Assembly: GCA_023213315.1 (NCBI GenBank)
Contig: JAKCPI010000879.1
Span: forward strand, 1-64,000
DNA from: Euborellia annulipes
Taxonomy: Eukaryota; Arthropoda; Insecta; Dermaptera; Anisolabididae
DNA length: 64,000 nt
Direction: 5' to 3'
Each line of letters begins with the position of its first letter. The first letter of the stretch is position 1. Below are positions 10,613 through 21,663 of this stretch, in pieces. The position numbers and the translations under genes were made by a program. The notes below the pieces were generated by a model. That model worked only from the letters and a program-made list of their open reading frames with translations. It had not been told where the DNA came from and searched no databases.

Positions 10613-11952
10613 ACTTTCTCTTACCTATGTATATATGTAATATATATATAGAGAGAAAGTATTGGATTCATGTCAAAAATTCGATGTCGAGATTTTGATG
10701 GATCTTCACGTTTTGAGGTCCCCTGAATCCAAAAAAGTGGTTTTCGCGACATGGTCTGTCTGTGGGTGGGTGTGTGTTCAATTTTAAGCATGAAGGAATT
10801 GAGCTACGAGGTTGAAATTTTATATTTAAGTTAAACACCCCCCGGGACCGGAAAAATAAGCTTTTAACCAAAATCGGCCAATGAGTACTAGTACTTTACT
10901 GATGTACTTTTTCAGTTTTTTTCGATTTTCTCAAAATTTGCTCCAACGATTTTTTTTTTTAATTCAAAAATCAATTATTTTTTAGATGCTCTTTAAAATG
11001 TATATTCTCATTTTGCAATTGAAATCTTCTGAAGACCACTTTACTCTTGTATTTCATATGGAAGATAGGAGAAATGGTTGCCATGGTAACAAAATATAAA
11101 TATTTTTCCATACTTATAAATTTTACTTTCTCTTACCTATGTATATATGTAATATATATATAGAGAGAAAGTATTGGATTCATGTCAAAAATTCGATGTC
11201 GAGATTTTGATGGATCTTCACGTTTTGAGGTCCCCTGAATCCAAAAAAGTTGTTTTCGCGACATGGTCTGTCTGTGTGTGGGTGGGTGGGTGGGTGGGTG
11301 TGTGTGTGTGTGTGTGTTCAATTTTAAGCATGAAGGAATTGAGCTACGAGGTTGAAATTTTATATTTTAGTTAAACACCCCCGGGACCGGAAAAATAAGC
11401 TTTTAATCAAAATCGGCCAAAGAGTACTAGTACTTTACTGATGTACTTTTTCAGTTTTTTTCGATTTTCTCAAAATTTGCTCCAACGATTTTTTTTAAAA
11501 TTCAAAAATCAATTATTTTTTAGATGCTCTTTCAAATGTATATTCTCATTTTGCGATTGAAATCTTCTGAACACCACTTTACTCTTGTATTTCATAGGGA
11601 AGATAGGAGAAATGGTTGCCATGGTAACAAAATATAAATATTTTCCCATACTTATAAATTTTACATCTGAATTCATATGTTCCGTACTGTCATGTCGGGA
11701 ACTAAATATATGTCGACACAAAAAATCTGGTGTGACAAGCACAGAACACAACTTTCGATTACCGAAGGTAAGAGAAAGTTGTGTGCTGTGCGCCAGTCAC
11801 ACCAGATTTTTACATCTGAATTCAAATGTTCCGTACTGTCGGGAACTAAATACATGTCGACACAAAAAATCTGGTGTGACTGGCGCACAGCATACAACTT
11901 TCTCTTACCTTCGGTAATCGAAAGTTGTGTGCTGTGCGCCAGTCACACCAGA
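10613..11952 (+). mobile_element. Family A element split by a second family A element
   Basis: The outer copy runs 10613-11124 and resumes at 11812-11952. Across the gap the body reads CTTATAAATTTT then ACATCTGAATTC, exactly as in uninterrupted copies. The right terminal hairpin (from about 11865) ends at GTCACACCAGA. This copy lies in the left arm of the 10.4-12.4 kb palindrome. Confidence 0.85.
11125..11806 (+). mobile_element. Family A element inserted inside another family A copy
   Basis: A complete 682-bp copy from ACTTTCTCTTACC to CACACCAGA, entered between CTTATAAATTTT and ACATCTGAATTC of the host copy. Four T precede it and five T follow it where the empty site has four, so it either duplicated a T4-5 target or carries terminal T. 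A (GGGT)n/(GT)n microsatellite at 11277-11316 occupies the usual CTGT-rich position. This insertion fixes both ends of the family. Confidence 0.9.
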
Positions 11953-12303
11953 TTTTTAAAATACACTTGTTAATAATACGTCTGTACATAAGCCATTCAT
12001 TTACAATAAATGAATACAAATATATTTGAAAATAGAGTAAAGAAGCGAATTTCAAAATGTATAAATGTTAGAAAATTGTTTTTTTTTTATTAATTTCGAA
12101 ATTCGCTTCTTTACAAGATCCATCATATTTTCAAATATATATGCATTGCTTTATTCCTAGGCTATAGTAAATGACTTATTAAAAACTCTATTCTTTAAAA
12201 ACTGTAAGTCTGAATAATGTTATTTTTTAAATTTTTTTTTTTTTTAATCGAATACTTAGTTAATTAACGACATTATAAATAATTTGTTCTTTAGCTTATA
12301 CAA

Positions 12304-12337
12304 CTGAAAATGGCACAATAAAATTGGTCGAAACGTT
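12304..12337 (+). ncRNA. Degenerate hammerhead-like motif
   Basis: CTGAAAA (G8 changed to A), T, stem II GGCA with TGGT, GAAA (12330-12333), CGTT. It is the mirror of the 10496 copy. Loss of the invariant G predicts no activity. Confidence 0.5.
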
Positions 12338-12440
12338 TTATAATATATTATGAGTTTGATTTAACAATAGACGCTTCAAACCTGGCTGCTTTACTCTTCA
12401 TTTCAGAGATCCCTTTTCTTCATTTATCCTAGAAAAACCT

Positions 12441-13341
12441 ATTGTACCTATAAAAAATATTATATTTCAATCTTGATTAAAATTTAAGTCCTCATAAGTA
12501 ATATTTTGACAATTGAAAAAATGGGCTCACAGAAAATTGTTTTGGTTCTGTAAAAAGTTTTCCCTTCTTGGATATGTCTAGAGATGCGTGAGTGACGAGT
12601 CGGTTGCCTGCCCTCCAGGCGGCGAAACAATAAGTGCGTTTCAATTCCCAAACGTAACTTTTCTCAATCGATTTTTTAAAAGTCCTACACATCTTACATA
12701 AGCTGATATCTAACATTATTTGGGACGAAATTTCTCATCTCTATTTAAATTAATATCTCGCCACATTTTTTTATTTAGTCTTCTAAATATTTATACCATG
12801 TTTAACAAATATACTTTTTTGTAAATGTTTCCAAGGACCTTTTTTTTTCATCACTTTATAAGATTCATCTTGAAAATATTTGTTTCTTGATCCAAAAATC
12901 TGACAATTAGAAAATAAAGGCCAAGCCAACATCTGACGTATACGAAGCTGACGTGTCAATGAATGAATTTAAAAAACGTGGAAGCAATCTTTTTATTTGT
13001 GAATGAAGGAATGAATGAATGAATAAATCACAAATAAGTTTGGCTCTCTTACTATATTTAATATAAATCGCCAATTTTTCTGTCAGTTATATACTTATCA
13101 ACAAATCTAGATAACGAGATTTTAAATTTTGCATTGACACGATATAAAAATGAAAAATCAATAGGGAGCAAAACAAGAGGATATACTCCGGAAATTATAT
13201 CATAGAAGAAATATTACTTATTGTTTTTTTTAGTCAAGATCGATTCCCAGCGATGCCTTCAATTAGAGTGGAGAAAAAAAAAACTATTCGATAAAAAATT
13301 TAAAGAAAATCTAATTTTTTTGATTCAAAATTATTTATTAC
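12441..13341. other. No gene seen
   Basis: AT-rich DNA. The short minus-strand open frame at 12492-12716 has no family features. Confidence 0.4.
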
Positions 13342-13349
13342 TCTATTGT

Positions 13350-13649
13350 CATGGGCGTACCCAGGATCAAATCTAGGGGGGGGGGGGGGCATGGTCAGAT
13401 CATGGTCGTCCAGGGGGGGGCAGATCATGGTCGTCCAGATTGTGACATAGCTATTTTTTATATAGAGGGGGTAAAGCCTTCGAATTAAAGGCCTAAAAAC
13501 CCTCGAGTTCTAACAAAAAGAATCATTTCCCGTCGCCAACCACCAATTTTGTTTCGTTTCATCACTTTATAAGCATTTAATTTTTTTTTTTTGTTGCTTC
13601 TAGGGGGGGGGGCAGCTGCCCCCCCTGCCCCTCGCTGGGTACGCCCATG
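13350..13649. mobile_element. hAT-type MITE with GGGCGTACCCAG ends
   Basis: Terminal inverted repeat CATGGGCGTACCCAG at both ends. The perfect 8-bp target duplication TCTATTGT lies at 13342-13349 and 13650-13657. The interior has long G and C runs and no ORF. Length (300 bp) and TSD match the copy at 26755-27051, which is in opposite orientation. An 8-bp TSD is typical of hAT transposons. Confidence 0.9.
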
Positions 13650-13949
13650 TCTATTGTATTAATTAATTTAACCACGAGTTAATCGTTAAGTTCTTGCATC
13701 GGTCTATCACATTCTGCGAGTTTGAAATACTTTTATTTTTTATTATTTTATAACTTTCACTCTTCATAATAGTAAAATTATTATTTTACAAAATGTTTGT
13801 ACTTTTCTTGGAACGCTTGTGACAAATAGGAAAAAAAGATGAAGAAAGTAGAAACTAGTGGTCTAGACTTGCCGGTCGATACTTGGCATTTGAAAGAGTC
13901 GACCCTTTTGTTGATCAACATTGCCATAGGATTTTGGGCAATTGGCGGA

Positions 13950-14220
13950 CCAAACCAGAGAACTATCGACCGTTGAGAACCGACACGCACGCGTGTAGGC
14001 GTGCGATGACGTCACGCTAACGATCGTCGCGACGCCCGGGGCGTTGCGTGCGCAGCCCAAAAAGCCCACGCTAGGGAAAACGGAAAACGCTGCTGCAGTT
14101 GGGTCCAGCATCTTGACAGACTCACGACCCCATTCATTGTGAGTCTCTATCTATTAACACACATCGACTAGACAACTCCAATCATTGACGGCAACGGCGA
14201 CGACGACGACTTGTTGAGCC
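13950..14220 (+). promoter_or_regulatory. CpG-rich promoter-like island with a palindromic CRE
   Basis: An abrupt rise in GC and CpG against the AT-rich background (for example CGTCGCGACGCCCGGGGCG near 14027). The consensus CRE TGACGTCA is at 14007-14014. No TATA box is evident. It lies directly upstream of the ATG at 14221, which has an in-frame stop immediately before it. This suggests a TATA-less promoter and 5'UTR; the assignment is inferred from composition and motif. Confidence 0.5.
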
Positions 14221-14610
14221 ATGAGCGGCGTTGGTTTTCTTGCCGCTGTTGGCAAGACCTTCGCACCTGGGTCACGACGCCGTAAACGTGGTGAAAAAAC
14301 ACAACCAAGACTTGAACTACCGTCAGAAGTCGAGGGAGCAGTAGCCGGGGTCTCATCTTGTGAAGCAGCGCCGCCGATAACACCCCCAGCTGCTTTTCTA
14401 CCACCTAATCATCGGAAACATCGGCAGCTGGCAGCTGAAGCAGTTGCACTCGCTCAAGGTCCTACTTTATCAAATTTTATGGAAAATGAAGCACACACAT
14501 TGACACTTGGAAATTTATTAATCCATCATCATCATCATCATCATCAACAAACATTATCCGCTTATGTCAAAAACCTTGAGCGGATAATGTTTTTAAAACT
14601 CTACATATGA
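14221..14610 (+). CDS. Possible first coding exon of an unrecognised protein
   Basis: A 129-codon open frame starting in a good context (GAGCCATGAG), with TGA in frame two codons upstream. The first 110 residues are encoded at unusually high GC for this window. They contain a basic stretch (GSRRRKRGEK, about 17-26), a proline/alanine-rich segment (about 50-62), HRKHRQLAAEAVALAQG (about 65-81), and a run of seven histidines near 102-108. I do not recognise the family. The last 20 codons turn AT-rich and overlap a small inverted repeat (CATTATCCGCT with AGCGGATAATG), so the true exon probably ends earlier at a donor I cannot place. No partner exon is identified. Confidence 0.45.
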   Translation: MSGVGFLAAVGKTFAPGSRRRKRGEKTQPRLELPSEVEGAVAGVSSCEAAPPITPPAAFLPPNHRKHRQLAAEAVALAQGPTLSNFMENEAHTLTLGNLLIHHHHHHHQQTLSAYVKNLERIMFLKLYI

Positions 14611-15114
14611 AGATCAATAGTATCAAAATTTGGCTACTGTTCAACTTGATCAATCTCTTATTGCATTAGACATTTTAATTAAAAAAGCAATCCATCAATC
14701 TAAATCTTCCTCCCACTTGTTTCGACATTATTATTTAATTATTTTTCATCATACTAATTATATTATTAAGCACCAACTATTCACCTCACTTGAAAACACC
14801 GAGCACAAATTCCATCTGGTTTATTATTTGGAAATTCAATCTCATTTTCAATTAGGGAAGCATTTAATGGAATCTCAAATATGCAAGGTCGCTCGGAAAA
14901 AAAGAGAAAGAGAGACTGGATTGTTTTGAACTTGAACTTGAATTCACTCTTAAAATGTTCGTTATCCTATTTCGTTTTTGTTATTAATGTTTAAAAGATT
15001 TGCGAGGTCATTCGCTATTCCTGGCATCGGCATCCACCTCCAAATAATTACTCACCTGATTTTTCGTACACTTGAAAATGCTTTTATAACATTAAACTAG
15101 AAAAAGAAAAAAAA
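14611..15114. other. Non-coding or intronic AT-rich DNA
   Basis: An open frame at 14630-14929 shows no domain. It could be intron downstream of the possible exon. Nothing else is seen. Confidence 0.35.
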
Positions 15115-15575
15115 TCTGGTGTGACTGGTCGCACAGCACACAACTTTCTCTTACCTTCTGTAATCAAAAGTTGTGTTCTGTGCGACCAGTCACACCAGAT
15201 TTTTTGTGTCGAGATATATTTAGTTTCCGCCGATATACGTATTAGAATTCAAGATGTAAAATCTATAATCATGGGAAAAAAATTATATTTTGTTACCAGG
15301 GCAACCATTTCTCCTATCTTTCATAGGAAGTACAGTAAAATGTGCTTCAAAAGATGTCAAGAGCAAAATGAGAATATACCATACATTTTAAAGAGCACTA
15401 AAAAATAATTGATTTATGAATTTTTAACAAAATCGTTGGGATGAATTTTGAGAAAATAGAAAAAAAACTGAAAAAGTACATCAGTAAAGTACTAGTACTT
15501 TTTGGCCGATTTTGTTTAAAAGCTTCGTATCACGTCCCGTGTACCTAATTTAAATATAAAATTTCAACCTCCTAT
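15115..15575 (-). mobile_element. Family A element, truncated
   Basis: Starts with the TCTGGTGTGAC hairpin (15115-15201). The body continues on the minus strand through ACTTTACTGATGTACTTTTT to ATATTTAAATTAGG, then stops where a SINE-related repeat begins. The ACTTTCTCTTACC end is missing here. Confidence 0.8.
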
Positions 15576-15722
15576 TGGGGTCCAGGCAAATATATTTATA
15601 CCATTTGGTATCTAAATGATTTAAATAAATTTATTGGTCTGCCTGGGGTCCGAACCCACTCCCCCTTGGCTTTTAGATTGACATGCCAACATCTCTAACC
15701 TCTCTACTAAGGAGGAGAAGGG
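15576..15722 (-). mobile_element. tRNA-derived SINE, diverged copy
   Basis: Minus strand contains the B box GGGTTCGGACCCCAGGCAG and the family tail region (ATTTAAATCATTTAGATACC ... GCCTGGACCCC). The A-box half is diverged. It abuts the truncated family A copy. Confidence 0.6.
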
Positions 15723-17177
15723 TTATAGTTGCTATCGATTTTAAATACTATAATGTACATTTTTGGCGGACATTATAACTAGTTTTAAATATTTTTTATG
15801 GTTTGAATTTTTCTCGAACCCATTTCCCCACATTGTCTTATTATTTAGAATACCGTATATGATTCAAAAGCCAATTCTATTTAAAATGAAAGGATTCTAG
15901 ATTTATATATAAAGTTTGAAATTTATTGAAACGACTCTATCGGCCACGGAACTAACTTTATGGCGCACCTTTATTCCTTTATTTCTTGACATGGCAATTC
16001 GCCAAATAGCCAAAATTTCTATTAAAGTCACTCTTTAATAATACTCCCTGGTCTTGATAATAAACCGCCATGATATTAATTTTAAATATTATTATTCGAC
16101 GATAAATGAAAAATTATCACCTTCTTTATATATTATCCAATTCAAAGAAGGCTATTTTGTACCAGAAATTTTGTTTTCCCATTAGTTATGTCGTCGATAG
16201 AAATGTTAACTACACAAATATGCTATGAGATATGATATCATATTCGATAGTTTACATTTTTATTGCCGATTTAGTCTCTTTATTCCGTACTAAAATATTG
16301 TTGTCTTAACTGCACTCATAATGTGTCACCGAAATTAAGAGTTGAAAGAAAGGGCGTTTAGAGATCTTGATTTATTAGAAAATTTAAACAAATCTTGAGC
16401 TAAATTTGGCTTTACCGTAGAAATTAATCAAATGATTAGAGACCTATTCCCGTCTCATCTACAGGATTAAGGACTTAATTTACTAATTAAATAGACACAA
16501 ATAGCTAATCCATTGAAGGCCCTTTATCTTCATTTACTTGTCCAAAAAGTTTGGGATAAAAAACTCGTTTCTAACATAATTAGCGGTCACACTTTTTTTT
16601 GGTGATAAAATCGTGAAATGCTAATCAATCACTTGCCAGACATTTTGCAAGAAGAGTGAGGAGAATGAAAGCCTTATTCACTCAACTTGGACACTTGCTC
16701 TCTTAACTTTCGTGATTATTCATCAATTTAAATATAATATTTTATAATACTAAATTAATTAGCATCTTAATAAATTTAGTATTGCGAACCTTCGTACAGA
16801 CCTTCACATACTTATTTACAAACAACAATTGAATCTGCCTATTCACCGTTTTGTTTATGGTTGCGAACCTGCTAACATGTCCGCAAAAACTCCCTTTGAT
16901 GTTTACAAAAAACCTTGCGACTGGTGAATCAAAGCTGACGAACATATTCCCGTCCAAAAGAGTGTTGTTCACTTCGTTGTTCTGCTCGTGGTTTGGGTTA
17001 TTTTTCATGTCTTGCTTAAAGCTTGAGCCGAAATATGAACAGAACCAACAAACTGAACATTCTTTTGGACCCCAGATGCCTTTAGAATCTATTTGAACCC
17101 GTTCAGATTAATTGATTTAGACTTTAGTGATTATTATTATTAGAAATATGGAGGTGATGCGGCATTCATCGTATGCC
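15723..17177. other. No gene seen
   Basis: Unrecognised AT-rich DNA. Overlapping short open frames on both strands at 16742-17096 show no family features. Confidence 0.4.
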
Positions 17178-19180
17178 CGACATAATTTTTAACATGAAAC
17201 CAATACTTTCTCTCTATATATTAACATATATAGGTAAGTAAAAAATAATAAATTAAATAAATATAAAACAATTTAGTTCATATGCTAATCAAAGGTATAA
17301 AGTATTTTGACCACTGTAAAAAATTTTATTATATAAAAAAAGGTAAACTTTAAAAAGACAAATGCTACTATGTGAAAATATATATCTGGATCATCTGATA
17401 GTTACATAAGCTTTTTGCTTGTTTTCAAAAAATGTCAAGAGAAATTGGTCACAACATCTTCTCAGCCATTAGGTAGTCTCTTCATCTTCTCCCATGTCTC
17501 AAACCTTTTATTTCAAGTCTTTGACTTCCGTATTACTGATTTCGACCACCACTGCCTGTGTTAGTTGTCCAGGTTCTTTTTTTTTGTTCAATGAGTAAAG
17601 GAAATTTTATTAGGCGGAGGTTGTTTTAAATCAGAATCATATGAATCGAGGCATTAACGTTGATTCTTCTATTATGCCGGTTTTATTTGTTTTTGAGAAT
17701 CAAGTTCTGCTTTAATTTTCAATGATCGCTTCGTGATCACATTCCGCTAGCAAGAAATGGCTTAAAGTTTAATGATTTCTGTCAATGTTAGCGCAGATAG
17801 GGCCATCCGTTGCCAAACAATCCCATCCAATGATATGTTGATTTTTTGTCCAAGATGATGGATTACAATGGTTGTTGTCACGAAATACTATAACGATAAA
17901 AAATTATTGGCTGTTTTATACAGCCGGTGTAACGTGAAGCTTGACTTCAAATCCATTTTTCTTACCTATCTTTATACGACTAGTCGTTTTCGCCCCTAGT
18001 CGTATAAAGATAGGTAAGAGAAAGTAAAAATAGTTTGAAGTCAAGAAAAAGACTTCACGTTAAAAAGCCACCGGCTGTGTATAAGACAGCCAACACCAAT
18101 TTTTTTTTTTTTTTTTTAATCGTTTATGAATTATTTCGTGACAACCAACCAACAAGAAGAAGCAAGAATCAATCCATCATCTTGGACAAAATCAACCTGT
18201 CTATCCGTCATTTGGCTGGATAGTAAACTTTGTTCAGGGTTAAGGTTTGGCAACGGATGGCCACAATATATAAATCTCCCCCTCTCTCTGCCTCTGCCTT
18301 TGTGGTCACATTGATAAGAAATCATTAAACTCAAGAGCCAAACCATTTCTTATACAACCCCCCCCAGTAGCCGCTGTGACGTCACGAAACAGCTTGAAAC
18401 CGATCATTAATTAGGAAAGGGTTAGTGGTGTGGGAGAGAGATCTGAGTTCAAAATCGGGGCTACTGTACTTGTATGGGTATACCACGAAAAACAAATAAA
18501 ACCATCCGTAATAAAGAGAATCAACGTTAAAGTACCTCATTCATATATGATTCTGATTTCAAAACAACCTCCGCTACAATAAAATTTCCTTTATAAAAAA
18601 ATAAACTTCATTGAACAAAAAAAGAACCTGGACAATAGCACAAGAAAGAAGGTAGAAGAATTGAAGACAGTGGTGGTGAGAAGAGAGGGTTGGCATCAGT
18701 AGCTTCTGGGAGAGGTCAAAGAAGACTTAGTAAAGGTTTGGGAGACATGGGAGAAGATGAAGAGACTACCTGGCTAAAAGTGTCCGAAGAGAAGCATTCT
18801 GAATAAACTTTTATTTTAATTTCATGTAGGGGAACGTGTTGTACCTTTGACAAGTTTTCTCTTTGAAATTTTTTAAAGACAAACAAAAGCTTATGTAACA
18901 TCAAGATTGATCAGATATATAATTTCACCTTATAATCCATATTTGTTAACTTTTTTAAAAAAGTTTTAAACCTTTTTATATAATAAAAAAATTTTTTTAC
19001 ACAGTGGTCAAAGGTAAAACACTGGTGTTGTACCTTTGATTAGCATATGAATTCAGACTAAAATTGATAACAAATATAAGTTTTATATTTATTTAATTTA
19101 TTATTTTTACTTTCTCTTACCTATATATGTTAATATATATAGAGAGAAAGTATTGGTTTCATGTTAAAAATTCTATGTCG
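17178..19180. repeat. Two-kilobase palindrome with family A ends outside and at the centre
   Basis: The left arm (17178-17988) and right arm (17997-19180) are imperfect inverted copies. Shared blocks include CATATGCTAATCAAAGGTA, AGTCTCTTCATCTTCTCCCA, TTGTCCAGGTTCTTTTTTT and TTTTGTCCAAGATGATGGAT, or their complements. The exact centre is a hairpin, CTATCTTTATACGACTAG with its complement, followed by GGTAAGAGAAAGT. Both outer edges show the family A left end facing outward (17195-17242 minus, 19109-19180 plus). The right arm carries about 350 bp extra near 18310-18480. No coding sequence. Confidence 0.75.
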
Positions 19181-19215
19181 AGATTTTGATGAATATACAC
19201 GTTTTGAGGCCTCTG
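19109..19215 (+). mobile_element. Family A, left-end fragment
   Basis: ACTTTCTCTTACC, AGAGAGAAAGTATTGG, TGTCGAGATTTTGATG and ACGTTTTGAGG, then divergence. It marks the right edge of the palindrome. Confidence 0.75.
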
Positions 19216-19586
19216 AAATATAGACCTAATATATACCGTATAAAATATAACATAATTCAATTCCAAACATTTATAATTGCTGTACTTATATGATGTTCTA
19301 TCTTTGAAGTGGTCAAAGGTACAACACCAGTACATTCTGTGATTTTGTGAAAGAGGGGGGGTTATAATGCCAGCTTCAAAATTTTAAGAGAAGTTATACG
19401 ATAAGTAGTAAATAACAACCTGTGAGTTTCACCTTTCAAATTGGTAAGATTCAAAGTTCATAACACAAAAACAAACGTATAAACTACTTACTTTTTAGTA
19501 GCGAAAATAGATAAAGTTATGTAGTAGAAGGATAATAAAAAGAGAGAGCAGCTAGTTTTCTTTTATTTTATTAAACCCTCATTGCT

Positions 19587-19618
19587 GACATTTCGGTCCT
19601 GTTTAGGGCCATCTTCAG
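19587..19618 (-). ncRNA. Hammerhead-ribozyme-like motif
   Basis: Minus strand: CTGAAGA, T, stem II GGCCCT with AGGACC (one mismatch), GAAA, TGTC. The usual ACGT is changed to ATGT, weakening the dimer stem. Mirror of 21436. Confidence 0.6.
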
Positions 19619-19699
19619 AACATTAGGGTTGTCAATATAAATTTTAATTTCCATATTTCACCTATATTTAACATAGTTGGTCGATTTTATAACAATATA

Positions 19700-21172
19700 C
19701 CGGGTGGGGAATAGTGCGTGGCGGAGGTGAGGCTTATTGACTGGACATTTTTAAAATTTGTTGATCGCACGTGGGGGCCTTTAAGGGCTACAAATTAAAA
19801 ATATTTTTGTTCAATTGCACTTTATACAGGGGCCTATAAGTTATGTTTTTTAAATGGAACGCCCTATATTGCATTATTGTTCTGCGGCCGATAGTATGGG
19901 TTATGTCATGCAATGTACTGAAACAAATCGTTGGGTTTAGTGAAAAACTGCTGTCTGGAAAAAAGAATACTCAGAACAATACAGGGGATGTTGTGAGGTA
20001 TAATGAATGGCCTAATGAGGAGATGGGGAACCCGAATTATTCTTATGTTGGGAGTTAATATGAAAATTTTCAATCATGGATAACTTTATTTTTTCAAATG
20101 GAACAGTACTTTTTTCATAGGACGTAATTAATTATCTTTCAGCTGATATAGGTTATCATATCTATCTTTGGTAGTTTTCTTTTATTCCAAAATATCTGAC
20201 GAAAAAAAAAATATTTATTATAGATAAAATATTAAAAAAAAAAATCCAAACGCAAAACAAAATTGTAATAAATGGACAAATTATGCTAAATATTCGAAAA
20301 TGTCTTTTAATTTCTTAAAATCATTTATTTGAACCTCTCAAAGAAGTCCCGCTTGCTCAAATTCGGGTTATGATTTGTCAACAAGATGGCGCACCTCCTA
20401 ACCTGAACATAACCCTAATTTCTTTTTCGAGAAGTTCAAATAAATGATTTTAAAGGAAATTTAAAGACATTTTCGATTAGCATAATTTGTCCATTTATTA
20501 CAATTTTGTTTTGCGTTTGGATTTTCTTTTTTTTCAATTATTTTGTCTATAATAAATATTTTTTTTTTTTCGTTATCAGATATTTTGGAATAAAAAGAAA
20601 ACTACCAAAGATAGATATAGACAACCTTATATCAGCTGAAAGATAATTGAATTTCACGTCCCATGGCATAAAAAAAAAAGTAGCATGTTCCATTTGAAAA
20701 AATAAAGTTATCCATGATTGAAATTTTCCAAATTGGCATGGCCATATCTCCCAACATAAGAATAATTCCGGGTTCCCCATCTGGCCTGCATTAGTCCATT
20801 TCATGTTTAGTAACCTCACAAAAGAACAGTTCCCTAAGTTTTATGGTTCGCGAGATATTCAATTTTTTCCAGACAGCAGTTTTTTTCACTAAAGCCCGAT
20901 TTGCGCCTAAACGGTTTGTTTAAGAATACATTGCATGACATAAACTCATACTAAAATTGGCCGCAGAATCCAAATATGCAATAATATATAGGGCGTTCCA
21001 TTTAAAAAAACATAACTTTGATATGGGTCACCCTGTATAAAAAGTGCAATTGGAACAAAAATATTTTTAATTTGTAGCCCTAAAGGCCCCATATTATGTG
21101 CGATCAACAAATTTTAAAAATGTCCGTTAATAAGCCCACAATCTTCCGTTCACGCACTATTGGCCCACCCGG
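19700..21172. mobile_element. Foldback TA-target element (Tc1/mariner-like) nested in one arm
   Basis: Ends CCGGGTGG and CCACCCGG, flanked by TA at 19698-19699 and 21173-21174. The opposite arm of the host palindrome reads AACAATATATATTATGATAAG without the insert, so it is the empty site and shows a TA duplication. The 1473-bp insert is itself palindromic almost throughout (arms meet near 20385), with TTAAATGGAACGCCCTATAT in both arms. It has no transposase ORF. A TA target fits Tc1/mariner-like MITEs. Confidence 0.8.
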
Positions 21173-21435
21173 TATATTATGATAAGTAGGTGAGATATTT
21201 TATAATGGTAAAGTCTGCGAGTAAAATTCTGTGACTGTTCTATCGAGTTTAGTTTATAAAGCTATGAGTTTATAAACTAAACTCGATAGAACAGTCACAG
21301 AATTTTACTCACAGACTTTACCATTATAAAATATCTCACCTACTTATCATAATATATATTGTTATAAAATCGACCAACTATGTTAAATATAGGTGAAATA
21401 TGGAAATTAAAATTTATATTGACAACCCTAATGCT

Positions 21436-21467
21436 CTGAAGATGGCCCTAAACAGGACCGAAACGTC
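21436..21467 (+). ncRNA. Hammerhead-ribozyme-like motif
   Basis: CTGAAGA (21436-21442), T, stem II GGCCCT/AGGACC (one mismatch), GAAA (21460-21463), CGTC (21464-21467). Stem I pairs TGCT with AGCA next to the core, then CCCT with AGGG further out. AATAAA follows at about 21482. Confidence 0.7.
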
Positions 21468-21663
21468 AGCAATGAGGGTTTAATAAAATAAAAGAAAACT
21501 AGCTGCTCTCTCTTTTTATTATCCTTCTACTACATCAACTACACAGCTATAAAAAAACCTCCAAGATAAAGTTATTTATTTTCTAAATAAACCAGCTTTT
21601 ATCCTCAAAAGTCCGACAGTGTATTTCTTTCGTGGCAGGTCTGTAAACTAGTACCTATAGCAT

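Larger units (their letters stand above)
10410..12440. mobile_element. Large hammerhead palindrome, left arm split by family A
   Basis: The left arm is 10410-10609 plus 11958-12062; the right arm is 12098-12440. Both carry the same hammerhead unit in opposite orientation, and both keep CAAATATAT and GAAATTCGCTTCTTTAC or their complements near the centre. About 1.35 kb of nested family A sequence sits in the left arm only, so the right arm is its empty counterpart. No TSD was found. Confidence 0.65.
19521..21563. mobile_element. Foldback hammerhead element with 12-bp TSD, 30-nt tail and nested TA element
   Basis: AGATAAAGTTAT repeats at 19509-19520 and 21564-21575. Inverted arms are 19521-19699 plus 21175-21262, and 21268-21533. 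They start and end with GTAGTAGAAGGATAAT and its complement. Positions 21534-21563 are a 30-nt unpaired tail (ACTACACAGCTATAA inside). Each arm has one hammerhead. Without the nested transposon the element is about 568 bp. Confidence 0.8.

Noticed and set aside
11281..11316. GT/GGGT microsatellite as a regulatory or telomere-like repeat
   Set aside because: It sits at the variable CTGT-rich position found in all family A copies, so it is an internal expansion.
14524..14545. Seven-histidine run as a functional metal-binding motif
   Set aside because: It is encoded by a CAT microsatellite and is more simply explained by repeat expansion.
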